Source of the DNA: Pyrocephalus nanus | Lineage: Eukaryota; Chordata; Aves; Passeriformes; Tyrannidae | Assembly (NCBI GenBank): GCA_038380795.1 | Contig: CM076259.1 | Coordinates: 61,275,938-61,339,937 of the forward strand | Direction: 5' to 3' | DNA: 64,000 nucleotides | In this document: positions 1-12,795 of the stretch, piece by piece | Position numbering within the stretch: the stretch's first letter is position 1 | Layout of the letters: every line of letters begins with the position of its first letter | The notes under the pieces: generated by a model | The model's database searches: none | Told to the model about the DNA's origin: nothing | Seen by the model: the letters and a program-made list of their open reading frames with translations, nothing else | Program-made: the position numbers and the translations under genes

Positions 1-843
1 ATCAGGGGAAACATAATCAAACATTTGGATCATTTCGTAATTGGATGCACCTTGTCAGCTAAGTCTGTTTTACTGCTTTGTTGATAGGTGCTCTTCATGT
101 ATTGCCTAATGTCACCAAGTTATTACTTCAGGGACAGTCTCATACATTCTCTTTTTACATGTTGCAGTTTTTAATTATAGTCCAATGGAAGTACAACCAA
201 AAGATAAGTGGTCAAGGAGCAAAGTGTTGCACAGAGGAAGGAGAGAGCAGAGGCCATGCATATTTCTTGATTTCCGTACACACATCCACTCCCTACACAC
301 AGTAGTATATGAGCACCAAAAAAAAGGAAAAAAAGGCATCAAAAGTGTTCTCAAAACTTTGACATTCTTTTAGGATATGTTACTTTTGAAATTTTTTCAT
401 TTTAAAGGGAGGCTTGGCTTCCTCATTATCTTTATGAAGGCCCGAAACCCACATGCCTGTGCTTCAGCTGGGCAAGCTTTTGCTTTTTAGTCCCCAGTTG
501 GGTGTGTGCTTCTTGGCCAGCATGGCCTGTGTTAATAGCCTCCCAACCAAGTTCTGGCTTCAGGTTCCAGAATGGGTGGGCAAAGGACTGCACATGGGAT
601 GCTGAGCGTAGATCCTTCACTGCGTAGATGTGTAGCACGAGGGCTTCCTAAAGGGAGGGAAGTTTTTGCATCAGTCCTATTCAGATGTAAAGTGGGGGAT
701 CTGGTATGTGGCATTTCAGAAAACAAACCCAAACATGATCTTTGTCCTTTTATAGCTCTTGATTTTAAAACTTGAAGATGAGTATTGTTGCCTTCCTGTG
801 AAGTCATCCAAATGGAAAAGTGCTGAATTTTAAACACTGTGCT

Positions 844-912
844 TGAGCAGGGAGGTTGGACCAGGTGCCCCACTGTGGTCCTTTCCAACCTTAACCATTT
901 TATTCTATAATT
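844..912 (+). mobile_element. CR1 LINE, 3' terminal fragment
   Basis: The string ggttggaccaggtgcccc, followed by ggtcctttccaacc and a degenerate tattctataat end, matches the CR1 3' end in sense orientation. It is truncated to about 70 bp. Confidence 0.8.
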
Positions 913-1631
913 TCCTGCATCATTGTGCTCCAAATATCTAAGAGGGAAATGTTATGCCTTCCAGTGTTGTTCTTCCAGAGCCTGAGCTAGCCATTGCTGA
1001 TCAGTCTTCAAAAAAGATTCTCATGTGTGTCCATGAGAAAAGACACTGAATATCACGTCTTACATTATGTTCTGAAAAATAGTAACAGTCTAATTAGTGG
1101 AAACATGAGCTCAAGCTTCTTGCAGATGTTGCTATGGTCCAAGTTTACCACATACACACACTCAGATAAATTGTTTAGATTTTTTTGCCCTTTTTTATTG
1201 TTTTTGCCCTTCTTTGCTAGTTCAGCTACATTTTTGGTGTTATAAAATTTTAAAGCAGATATATTGCATTCTTTTAAGTTTTCTTCAGTCTTTTTTAAGT
1301 ATCCTAGAATAACTCCGTGGATACATCATATCTTCTGGTATAAGTATCTTCTGACTCCCATAATTTACTAAGGGAGACTCTTAATGTTTGATAATATTAA
1401 TTACATTTTTTTTTTGCTTCAGATCTATGCGAAGTTAATGCTGACACACTAATTCTTTAATTGTTTCTCATATGGTTATACAAATTTACAGTTTGCAGTT
1501 ATGGAAGCCAGCTAATGTTGTAGATTGGTGAAATCGCCCTTGAGAGGAATGGTGGGAACTGGAGAAGAGCACTTTTTTTTTTTTTTTTTTTTAGTGGAAA
1601 GCACTGTTAATACCTTTTACACTTTTTTACT

Positions 1632-1903
1632 AGGGCATGCAGTGACAGGACAAGAGGGAGCAGCCTTAAACAGAGGACACATTTAGATTAGATATTAGGA
1701 AGAAATTCTTCACTGTGAGACTGGTAGGACACTGGCACGGGTTGCCCAGAGGAGCTGTGGATGTCCCATACCTGGAAATGTTCAAGGCCAGGTTGGATAA
1801 GACTTTGAGCAACCTGGTGTATTGGAAGGTGTCACTGCCTCTAGCAGGGGTCCAACTAGATAATCTTTAAGATCCATTTCGTCCGAACTCATTCTGTGGT
1901 CTG
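1632..1903 (+). mobile_element. CR1 LINE, 3' fragment
   Basis: It runs from agtgacaggacaagaggg through attaggaagaaattcttc and gttgcccagaggagctgtgg to a diverged gatccatttcgtccgaac end, all in CR1 order and sense orientation. The closing tail is mutated. Confidence 0.9.
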
Positions 1904-4900
1904 CCTCAGAATTAGTTGTAACACTTTGAGAGAAAACAGTTGGAAAAATACTTTGTAATTGTTGAAATTCTAGATTTATAAAATTACTAAAAAGTAAGTA
2001 TGAAATAGGCATAACATCAAAAAATATAGGTGTCAGTGCTTTCCAAGTTTTTGTTTCAGGTCTGTTCAGACAAGTTATTGAAAAGTTTGGGGCGTTTTGA
2101 GTGGCTTTTTTACTATTCTGTTTCACACTTTGAAAATTCCATTTTTTCTTTTCCATTTGGGAAGAATGTTTTTTTTAATGAACTCTAAATAATATCCCAA
2201 GACCTTTTTTAACCTTCTCTCGTTAATTTGATTTCCAGTGCAGTCTTCCTTACCTCTGTTTAACTGCATTTTGACTGATTGTCTAATAACTGCTTGTAAG
2301 GCAGAAATGTTTAAATGAAGGCATCTTAAATTCTGCCAGCTGAGCACTCAGAAGGTCTGCATATGCTTCTGCTTTGAAAGCCAAGAGCAACAGGATGACC
2401 GCCAGGTCGTGTCTGCCATGAGTTAATACAAGGTATAGACTAACTGAGCTTAAGATATTCTGTAGTGGTAGCCAGAGAAGTACTGGCTCAAATTAAGACC
2501 AAAACTCTTCTCAAAGGATGTCCAAAAATGTTGTGACTCTGATTTTTTTTTTTTTTTACAACTTCAGTTTTTTCCTTCTTCTTTGTCATATGTAATTTTC
2601 TTCACATTGCAATGTTTTCTAGAAGTAGTTGATAAATCCGTCACATAAAATGGTTTTCATGCTTGTGTTGCCATGCTTTGGTATAAAACATGGCATATTG
2701 GTTTTGCAACTGCAATTCCTTTGTGCTGTTTTTCTCTTTAAGATAACATGAAGCATGTTGCAAGATATTTATGGTCATTTTTGCTTTTAAATAATAATAG
2801 AGCAGTCTGCTCTTAATGATTTCAGGACAGATGCCATCCCCTAGCTAATAGTACTTTTTCTAGGGAATTAGTCTTTCTGTGCATGGTGCTTATTCACATC
2901 CTCTGCAGATTATCTGTCATATCCTTTTTTGTTCAATTCCTGATTCGGTGACTCCTTGATTATGTTGGTGAAAGATACTGTCCTGCTCTTTCAAAAACTG
3001 CAAAGTTTCCTAGCACACTTACCACATTTAGGTTAGTAAAAGAATTGTTTGAGGTGCTTTGTACCTAAATTTGTCCAGTTAATGAGAAACTAGAAAGAAT
3101 ACAAGACTTGAAACTGAATTATTGGCTTTAAACAAGTCTCAGAGACACCTCATTGTCATGTTTCCACTTGTAGTTGTAAAAATATTTCCCAGAACCTGTC
3201 TTAATTGTTCTGGGAACTGTATCTGTGTAAATCAGTTAGAAATGAAACCGATGGAAAACATGATGTGGTATTGTAACAGCTTGTTTGATTGTTGCAATAG
3301 TAATTACCTAAATAAATTCTCTTTACTGAGATAGGCATTTTGTGACCCAAAAGTTCCTCTGAAGAAAATAAGTGCTTGAGTGTTGTTTTGCTCCCGAGTG
3401 TAATAATTTTTCATATATAAAAATAACTATAGAAATGGCCTTTGTAATACTTTGTGATGTCAGTTAACGTAACGGTCCCTTAAAGCATCTCTTCTCTATT
3501 TCTTGTGCTGAAAATATTGCACTGTAGTGTTTTCACAGTTGTTGCTGTAGTTCTCAACCTCAAGGTCTTTGGCAGAGTGTGTTGTTACTGACTGATATAT
3601 TGTCATTCCCAATAGTCAAATGGTTCAGATCAGGTGCATTTTTGTTTAGTGTACACAGTTTCTATCCAGAAAGTGGGGGGAAACTGGTATCCATTCAGTT
3701 GTCTTTAAAACCTTTGGCTTTTGCCTAAAAATCTTAAAAAGTAAGATTTGTCTTAAGAATGAGTCATATTGAAGCCTGGTTGCCCTGGGGGGATAGGTGA
3801 TACAGTTGCTAATTATTTCAGATACAGATTATTTCTGCAGCAGCACTGCCAGTGCAGACCACAGATTCACCTGGAAGACGCTCATAGCAATTGCTTTGAG
3901 GAGAAAATGTGTCTTAGATAAGCCTAAAATGATATTTTCTTGGATAATGCTTAGCAAAAAACACATAGCAAGGGTTATTGTATTCTGTATTGCTTTGTGT
4001 ACCTGCATGTGCAGTTGTGTGAGTCTGTTGAAGGAAGTGGTGCAAGAGCTGACTGCAGCCTGCTCAGGGTCGTCCTGAGTAGTTAAAAAAACCCAGTTGT
4101 ATAGAGTTGTAGTTCTGCTTGTAGACTGTCTTTCAAAACTCCTTTCAAACTGATTTTTAGAAAGTTAATCTCACAGGCTTGGCAAACAGGAGCATTCCTG
4201 ATGACCAGGGTTCATTTCTCCGTTCAACTGGTAATTGGTTGCAGAGCTATAAAGCAATAACTGTGTCAGAAGTTTCCATGTTTGCTGAGCGTTATCATTG
4301 GTCTGTGTAATATTTTTGAAGATAACCAATAGTATCAGTCACATGTTAACACAGAAGGCCTATGCTTGGAAGGATATTTTAATGATGATCTTTTACTGCT
4401 CTTGTGCAGTGAGCTTGCTCCCATGGACCTTTGCTGAGAGATCCTGTAAAACATAAAAAATTTGCTAATAGGTCTTAATTTGGTAAAGTGTAATAATTTT
4501 GGGAGTGGAGAGGTTGAAAACTGTAGTATTTATTTTCTGAAATAATGTCTGATTTCTAACAAGATTTGCCAGGTCTCTCCAGAGAGTTTTGAGAAAGCGT
4601 AGGTTATCCCAAAACTCTGAGGAGAGTGGATTTGCAGCATCATTTAAAGCAACAAAACTTTAAGATTCATACCCAGACTGTGGCAGCCTGGCTTTCCTTC
4701 TCTGACTGGAGAGATTTAACTCCTTTATCACTAGATAAAAGAAGATCCTCACAAAACTTGATGACCATATTAATTTATCTTAAATGTTGGATATGAGTAA
4801 GATTGGAATAGGATTTGTATTAAACATACACACACTGTAAGGAGTGTCTGTATTCTTACATGAATTAAACCATTAACACTGTAGTTGTTAATGTTTTTCT

Positions 4901-7900
4901 TTATAAATTTTGTAAGCTCCAATAGGAACATAATTTATGTAACACAACTTATATGTGTGAAATCAGGACACGATCCTTAATATTACTCTTTTTTTCATGG
5001 TCAGTATTATTTCAGTTTAGACTGTGAGGTGTACTTTGCTTTGCCAGGCCTAAATTATTTCAGAATTCTGATAACTAATTATCATGTGAAGCTTCTGAAA
5101 TGGCAACTTTCAAAACTTGCAAGGAAAAGTCAACTTTCTGGGCATGCAATTCTCTTATGAGGAAGAGGGTTGGAAATACCTTATGCTGCTCCAGTCCTTG
5201 CACTTCCATTCCAAAGCTGTCAGTTCTAAACTAGCTTTGTTTTGCCTTGTAAATCACAGCCATCTTTTAGCACATTATGAGGAAGAAAATTGTTTAACAT
5301 TACGTATTGTATTGACTTGATACAATAATTTGAAAACCAAAATAACCCCCCTCAAAAATCAATAAAAAAAACAGCCAAAGGACCTTGGCATTGAGATATA
5401 TGCATAGGTAAGTGTTAAACACTGCATTAAAACTATTGTGAACAGATAACTAAACCCTGGAAATGTATTAGGAAATTATTATAAAGAATAAAAACATAAA
5501 GCTTATAGAAAACAAAGACAGAAGCAGTTTTTAAAATCCTGTGAGCTACTAATAGCACTGCTTAAAGCTGCTCAGAGTCTTTCTCTATGGTAAGTGGAGT
5601 ACACCCAAACCCCAGGGTAGCTCTTCCCCATATTTAAGGATTTAGGTATTTTGTTTAATCTTTTCATGGAAACCAAAGTCTAGTTAAACATTTCGTTGGG
5701 ATAAAGCCAACATAAGGATTGGGAATGTGGGAAGCACCTGTGTGTCCAGTAGTTTCACTGTAGCCAAATAAAGATTAGCCAACAAGAAATTCTGCCTGTT
5801 TTGTCCATGACAGGAGCTTTCAGATGGGGGAAAAATCACTGCAGATGCCTGTGATGGAGGTGTTGCTGCAGGGAAGCATCCTACAGAGCTTCCCTTAACA
5901 AAGCCCCAGTTAATTCACAGGTTTAGCGTTGGAGATTTAGTTAGCCCTGGGTAGTGTGAGAAGGGACTGGGTCAAATTTCAATCTTATTCTTCATTCTGA
6001 TGCCAGTGGCCTTTTGACCCTGAGAAATTTTAAGCCTTCATTGCTTTCTTCTTTTTTTACACTAATAAAATGGGGTTTCTGTAGCCATCACAGGGAAGCC
6101 TTAAATGAAAAGCAGCATTTTGCTTAATTAGTGAAATTTATTCTGTAGCTGCATCTAGTAACATTAATCACTTACTGAACATTAAATTAAAGTAAAAACT
6201 GCAAATCGGCTTTCATGTGAAGGGAATGCATTGGAGCTGACCTATTCACTTAAGTGCTGCTTAAAAGCTTTAAAAAGCAATATAAAATTTGTAAAAGGTA
6301 GTGTGAATAACATCACTTCAGAAACAAGTTCCCAATAAACATTCCTATTCGATTAAGCTGGACCTGGGGGTTAAAGTTCTTTGTGACTATTACTTAGAAG
6401 ACTAGTAATTGCCTGGGTAATAAAGTTATACTTTGCTCATTTGAGTGTTGAATATCAAATAGGGGGTCTAAAGCTGAAGTTTGTCCTGGTGAGCTTGAAA
6501 ACTCCCTGCAAGCTGCACAACGTGCTTCGAATTTATTAAACAGAATTATTTTTCATGAGTAAATATAAAGAGAGGAGACAAAGCTGTAATTAAGCCCATC
6601 AGTTTCTCAGGGTGGAGGGTAGTTGCATTTGAGAAAACTTGTCCCTGTGTAATTCTACATTATGGCACACACTTTTTTTGTAAGGCACCAGTCTTGTCAG
6701 TGTAGCACCTATTTCTCCAACTATGTGACCATGCATTTGGAAAGGTACCATCAAGAGTGGTAGGGCTCCCTGGGGAAAGAGCACAGAGGGCTGCATCTAA
6801 AGTCTGAGAGGAAGGTGGAAATGAAACAAAAATTTCACCAGGTCTGAGTACTAAATGCCCTCTTCCTGCTCATGTAGCCACAGGGCTAACAAAGGCTGTG
6901 CAGTCAGTGTAGGTGACAGAGCTGTGGTTTCCCCAAGGGCATGTGTTGAATCAGACTGTCTCACATCCTGCCGTCACCCGATGCTGGCAGCTCTGTGCTG
7001 CTGGGGCCAGCTGAGTTGTAACACCCTGTTTATCTTGCCATGTTTTAAACTACAGGGTCAATTAGTATTTGTGGGAGCCAAAAAATATTGGACTCACTGT
7101 GTCTTTATTCGGTCTCTACAAAGTGGATGTTTCTGCACAAAGAATATCCTTTTGCTGACTGTGGCTCGTCTAACTGATGGAAAGCAGCAGTAGGTTTTGT
7201 ATATTCCTGTCAGATAAATTTTGCTTGCCAAATCAGTTAATGGAACAGGTTGTTGTCAGTAAATGAGGGACATCTTGTACTTTGTGTTCTGTTTTTTTCT
7301 GCTTTCCTCCCAGTGTTGCTACCTTGTCTGTTCTTACTGATTATTTCCAGCTCTGCTTGTGATTCTCTGCGGAGTGGACCTAAATCTGGGTTTGCTTTCT
7401 CTGTTAACTTTCTGCTGGCTTAGTGCATCAGCTCCACTTAAATGGAGGTCAACTGATTGTCAAGGCTGGCAGGTAGAAGAGGAGGAGTGGAAATTATGAA
7501 AAAGTAAGCAGATCTCTTCCATGGGTAGCAAGCTGCTGTGTCCCCTCACTTCACCTAATGAAATCACACTTGGAATAGTGAAAATTAGAGCAGAGATGAG
7601 AGAGGACCTGGAACTGCTGGTCTCAAGTGCTAACTCAAAAATAGTAATTTTTGCTTCTGTTCCTAGACCTCTCGTTCCCCTTTATCAACCCTTTTTCCTC
7701 CCACTGATGTTTCATTAAGAGCAATACTTTCCCAGTCACAAATAGCTAAAATGTGAAATGAATGAAGCAGGGCTCACTCTTAGTCAAGATATATCAGCAA
7801 TAAATTAGTGATTGTGCTGGGAAAGAAACTTGGATTCTTTGGAGTGTAGTGAATGACGGGAATAATAAAAAAGGAGAGGCCAGAAGAATGAGAAATGGAG

Positions 7901-9240
7901 AAGGTAATGTGTCTATGCTTGCAGCAAGTGCAATGCTGAGAGAAAAAGGTGAGAAGTGTGTGCACTACTAAATGCAGGGGAAAATTATGCAAACCAGCCC
8001 AAGAGCTGAACTGGTTGAGAAACAATGGAGGAACAATTATGTGGTTATGAATCAGTAACTGATGTTTTTTATGTTATGGATGAAACAACCAGTATTGCCA
8101 AAATCATAATTTAAAAATTGCACGGTGTGAAAAACTGTAAATCTCAGCACTCTCATCTTGTTGCTCTAAATTTTTATTTGATGCACTTCAAAAGAAAGTG
8201 GTTTTTTGGTTGGTTTTTTTTTTTTTTTAGAAATAAGTCTAAATGAGGAATGTCTTAATGCTAGTTTTAATTCTCATAAATCTAATCTAGTTTTACTGGG
8301 CCATTTCTTACTGCCTTAGCCAGGTGATGCTGCATACTTTACATGTGTGTTGTGCTCTTGTTTGTAGCTACTGATTTGTCATCTGTGCCATCACATTTTA
8401 GGATTAATAACGTGCATTTGTAGGTTCAAACAGACCATAGACCATCTGATAATGTATTGTGTACAAACAATGAGCTGACTGATTTTACTGCTGTCTTTTG
8501 GGGAGATAATTTCAGGAAAATGGTGAATACTTGTTTTTGCTCACTTCATCCTCAGTTGCTACTATGGACACTGCTTCCCCCCACAAGAAGGCAGATATTT
8601 GCTAATCAAACGTTCCTCTCTTGATTCAGGAGTTCTGATGCTGCACTTTTGAGAGGCAACATTGTGCTCAAGGATGAGTCTTCTGTTTAAAGAAAACAAA
8701 AAAACCTAGAAGCCAGCAAGCCTCTGTTTTCAAAATTAATTATAAATATGGTCCCAAAATGTTTTCCCACGCAATCTTGTTGTCTCAGCATAATTCTACT
8801 CTGTGCATGACACACAAGCAGCCTGAGATTTTGTTTCTGCAAGACTATGTTTGTTACTAACATCAGCAGAAGTGCTGATGTTGCTTCACCCAGAACCTTC
8901 TCCATTCCACTTACATTCTCTCTGCATCACTTCCTACTTCAAGCTCTTAGTTTCCAATGTATTCCAACTGCCTTGCCTAAAGTATTGATAACTAACCTCA
9001 AATCTAAATGGTTTTTGGTTTTGGCCAAGAGGGCAGAGACTTAATGTATCCAGAGTCACTTTAACTCTTGCCAGAGGTGGCTCTGGAACATGATACAGCA
9101 GAGACCAAAGTCTCCAGTGCAGTTAAATGAGTTATGACCATGGTTTGTATATTATCATATGCAAAATATTGGGTAGATGTTGTAGCAGAAATAGAATGAC
9201 AATAGGTACAGCAGTAACTTTCAGTCACCAATGAGTTGAG

Positions 9241-9345
9241 GTTTCCTTTGATTGGTTTTTGTTTGTTTGTTTTTGTTGATTGTTGGGGGTGTATTTGTTT
9301 GTTTGTGGGGTTTTGGTGTTGGGGGCTTTTTGTTATTTTTTGAAA
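9241..9345 (+). repeat. GT-rich simple-sequence tract
   Basis: It is built of gtttgttt units interrupted by runs of four or five G, 330 bp upstream of RB1 exon 18. Three runs of at least four G plus a GG lie between 9284 and 9328. Confidence 0.8.
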
Positions 9346-9680
9346 TGTGACATTTTATGTATTTTCCTCTATTGTTTGCTCTTCTTTTCAGGAATGGCTA
9401 TTTAATAGGAAGTAGTAAGGGACTCTAGGATACAACTGTGTCTCAAATCTGCAGTTACCCTGTATCTGATGGATTGCTGATGAAACAAGAAAAAATATGC
9501 TTAGTGTATTTAATAGTTCAAATTTATCTGGCAAAATATGAGTGTTCTGAAGTACTTCAAAGCTTTAGTCTTCTGTTGAGGATCAAATTTTGGTGAACTT
9601 TTTTATAGAAGAGGGAACAAAATCCACTTAGAGAGGTTGTCTATTCTTAGTATAATGTAGTATTCCTGTAATTTTTCTAG

Positions 9681-9799
9681 GGGTCGCCTCTGTTTGATCT
9701 TATCAAGCAGTCAAAAGAACGAGAAGGCCAAACTGATCAGCCTGAGACCACTTCTACTCCCAGTACACCTTCCCAACATAATTACACTGCTGCAGACCT
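9681..9799 (+). CDS. RB1: RB1 exon 18: end of pocket A and spacer
   Basis: The exon is 119 bp, the human length. It follows a TTTTTCTAG acceptor and ends at a GTAAGT donor, starting in phase 0 and ending after two bases of a codon. It begins [16 protein letters not shown], where human has [16 protein letters not shown]. The second half ([18 protein letters not shown]) belongs to the poorly conserved spacer and carries two TP motifs not present in human RB1. Confidence 0.97.
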
Positions 9800-12762
9800 G
9801 TAAGTGACATGCATGCCTGAGATCTAGGAAAATGTGAAGTTAATATCACCCTTAAAATTTAAATCTATCTTTATTCTGTTTTCCTTTTTGTTAGACTTGG
9901 TACTTAGGTTTTGTTAAATTGTTCTACTTACAGATATTAATTACTCGTATAAATTTAAATCAAATGCTGAAATCTGTTTTTCTAAGACCCATCAAACCTG
10001 CAACTGCAAACTGTTACCTCATTTGCCTAGGAATAAATAAGTCTGAGGATAACAGGTTGCAATGACAATTAATTTCTTAAGACTTCCTGCAAGTATTACT
10101 CATATAAAATTGTTCTTTTATCCTGTGATGTTAAGTATGTTATATGTTGAATCTCCAGCTATCTTTCTCCTGTGAGATCTCCTAAGAAGAAAGCATCTGG
10201 ACCTCCTCCAAGTGCTAATTCCACTCCAGATGCTCAATCTGGTGCAAGCCCTCAAACACAGAAACCACAAAAATCTACCTCCCTCTCTCTATTCTACAAA
10301 AAAGGTTTGTTGCTTCTGTTATGCGCTGACATTTGCAAAGTTATCTTATGTTATTTATCCATTTTGGTGCTCAGCATTTTTTAAAAGATTATTGTAGAAT
10401 CTCTAGTGAACAGTGTGGAGACCCTCTGAAGGAAACGGTAAAATGGTGCCAGGTTAAATGGGTGCGCTCTGCACACTGGAAGTTCCAACCAAAAACTTAC
10501 CTACTGACTGTAAGAATGTCCATATGGGCTCAGATGGAGGGAGTTTCTTTTCCCAGCAGTGACCATAAATAGGTGTCAGGGGAAGCTGAAGAACTGGGCA
10601 AGCTTGGACAGTGTTTCCCCTCAGTGCTTTCCCAAGCTTTGACTTTGACAAGATTGGGGTTTTTTTCTGAACCTTTTGCACTGTGTCTGCTTAGTAACTC
10701 TCAGCGGATTCATGTTCCAAATGCTTGTTCAGACTCTTTTTGAATTGACATAGACATGCATGTGAAGCATTGTTTGGTGTGGCCTTCCATGTGTCCACTA
10801 TCTCTTGTATGAATCTTTTCCATTTATTTTAAAGCTGGCTTTTACTACCTTCATTTGATGTCTCGTAGTTTTTGTAGTTGGAGACAGCAAACGTTCAGTT
10901 GCTGTCCATCCTTCATTGCATTATTATTTTGTATCTTCCTATTATTACAATTCCAGTTGATTTTTCCTCTCTGTTTCTGAAGTGTGTCTTCTGGCCTATC
11001 GTCGGCTACATACCCTATTCCTTCAGCTTCTCTCTGAACATCCTGACCTGGAACCCTTGATCTGGACCCTCTTCCAGTACACACTGCAAAATGAGTATGA
11101 GCTAATGAGAGACAGGCACTTGGACCAGGTAACATGAACAAAAAAAGTTTCAGAAATCTTAAAAATACTCTCCTGAACAAAATGTTTCTTAGACATTCTT
11201 TAGCCATTAGAAATTGTACTCTGAGTTTTTATTTTTCTGTTGATCACTGAGAGGAGAACCTAATTTACACTGAAGTCTCTCATCTCAGTTAAGCACTGGC
11301 AGTTACTCACTATGACATCGTCAGATACCATTTTCATCTATTTTCAAAATAATGAAGACACACCACAATTTCCAGTGATTTGCATAAGAAAATAATGATT
11401 TTCTTTGGGAAGACAACGTGGGTGGCTGATAAATGTTTTGTTACTCTACTCTAAAATTGTAGCATGTGAAATGAGTTTTAGAAGATACTATCAGCTCCAG
11501 TTAGTTGACTTTCATACAGAAATAGAGGTAACAGTTGACTTATTTTCTGGAAGTTCTTATGAAGTTGAATTGCATGCTAGTTTACAGAACACTAATAGTA
11601 ACAGAAAGCTTATTTCTTGAAATGAAGAAGCTGATTTCATTTTCTGCATTTTCAGTTGTCTTGTCTTGTTTCTTTAATAGATCATGATGTGTTCCATGTA
11701 TGGCATATGCAAAGTAAAGAATGTAGATCTTCGATTTAAAAGAATAGTTTCAGCATACAAGGAGCTTTGCAACACAAATCAAGAGGTATGGAAGTTCTTA
11801 AATGTTACTCCTCCATAAAAATACTAAAAACTAATTCTTTCTCTCTGAAATCAAAATAAACTACACTTGAACATACAAAAGAAACTTCTTCACAGCATCT
11901 CCATTTTGTGGAGGAGAAAACTGACTCTAATACTAAATATCTTTTTTAAACATATTGCATAAATTAAACTTCACTCCATTTTTTAAAAATACTAAAGAAT
12001 GGTTTATGCTTTTATTTGGAGAGTAGATGAAAGATTTATGTGTAGAGCTAATAGGATTTTCAAAAACAACACAAGTTCCTTTAGGAGTTATCTAATTTCC
12101 CATGGAGCATTAAGGGAAGAGAAGCAGATAACTTTCTACAGAAGCTTTCAATAGAAATATAGTTTGATATGAAACAGAGATGTATGGCTATATATCAAAC
12201 AGCTGAGTATGAATTAAAGTTGCAGGCTTAATTCTAACATTAATAAGTTTCTTCATAGGAGCTTTAATATAATGAAATTTTTGCACAACACAATAATTAA
12301 ATCAGTAGAAAAATCCTCACCAGTTAAAGGAACTGTAGGCATCCTTTGAGTAGCAGAATTTCTCATAGTGTGTTTGTGGATCTTGGCTAAACTCCAGACT
12401 TTGTCTCCAAGCCTATAGAACTATTTTATCCACATCAGGTCAGTAATGAGTTTTTTTAGCCTTCCAAGGCATGCACAGCAGTCTAGACGTTTTGACACGT
12501 GTGTGCGTGAAAGTAAATGGAGCTTAAATTTGGGAAACGTTAGTTAGAACTGTGTTTGCACTAAGGGGCTGTGCCAGTGAATGAAATAGGTACTTCTACT
12601 GGTGTTCATACATGTTTGGGAAAAAACCCTAACAGTTTAGAACAGTTCTAAATAGTAGTTACAGTGGCTTGCACACAGTCCACGTGCCATATTATCTAAC
12701 ACAAGCTTTGGTTTTATAAGTTTGTCAAATGGTTTTATAAGTTTGTCAAATGTAAAATTTTC

Positions 12763-12795
<33 letters not shown>

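Larger units (their letters stand above)
1..9680 (+). other. RB1: RB1 intron 17 (3' part)
   Basis: Only intron sequence is present before exon 18. In human this intron hosts the single-exon LPAR6 gene, but no receptor ORF of about 340 codons is present here, so LPAR6 must lie outside the window if it is conserved. Two CR1 fragments (844-912 and 1632-1903), T runs at 1573-1592 and 8217-8229, a 10-bp hairpin at 8859 and a GT-rich tract at 9241-9345 are the only structured parts I see. Short ORFs show no family resemblance. Confidence 0.85.

Noticed and set aside
3797..4078. 93-codon + strand ORF with a hydrophobic, Cys-rich stretch
   Set aside because: There is no Kozak or exon context, no recognisable family, and it lies in RB1 intron 17. 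A chance ORF is the simplest reading.
1..9680. Search for LPAR6 and RB1 exon 17 in the left part of the window
   Set aside because: No 340-codon receptor ORF and no peptide of RB1 exon 17 is present, so both must lie to the left of the window.
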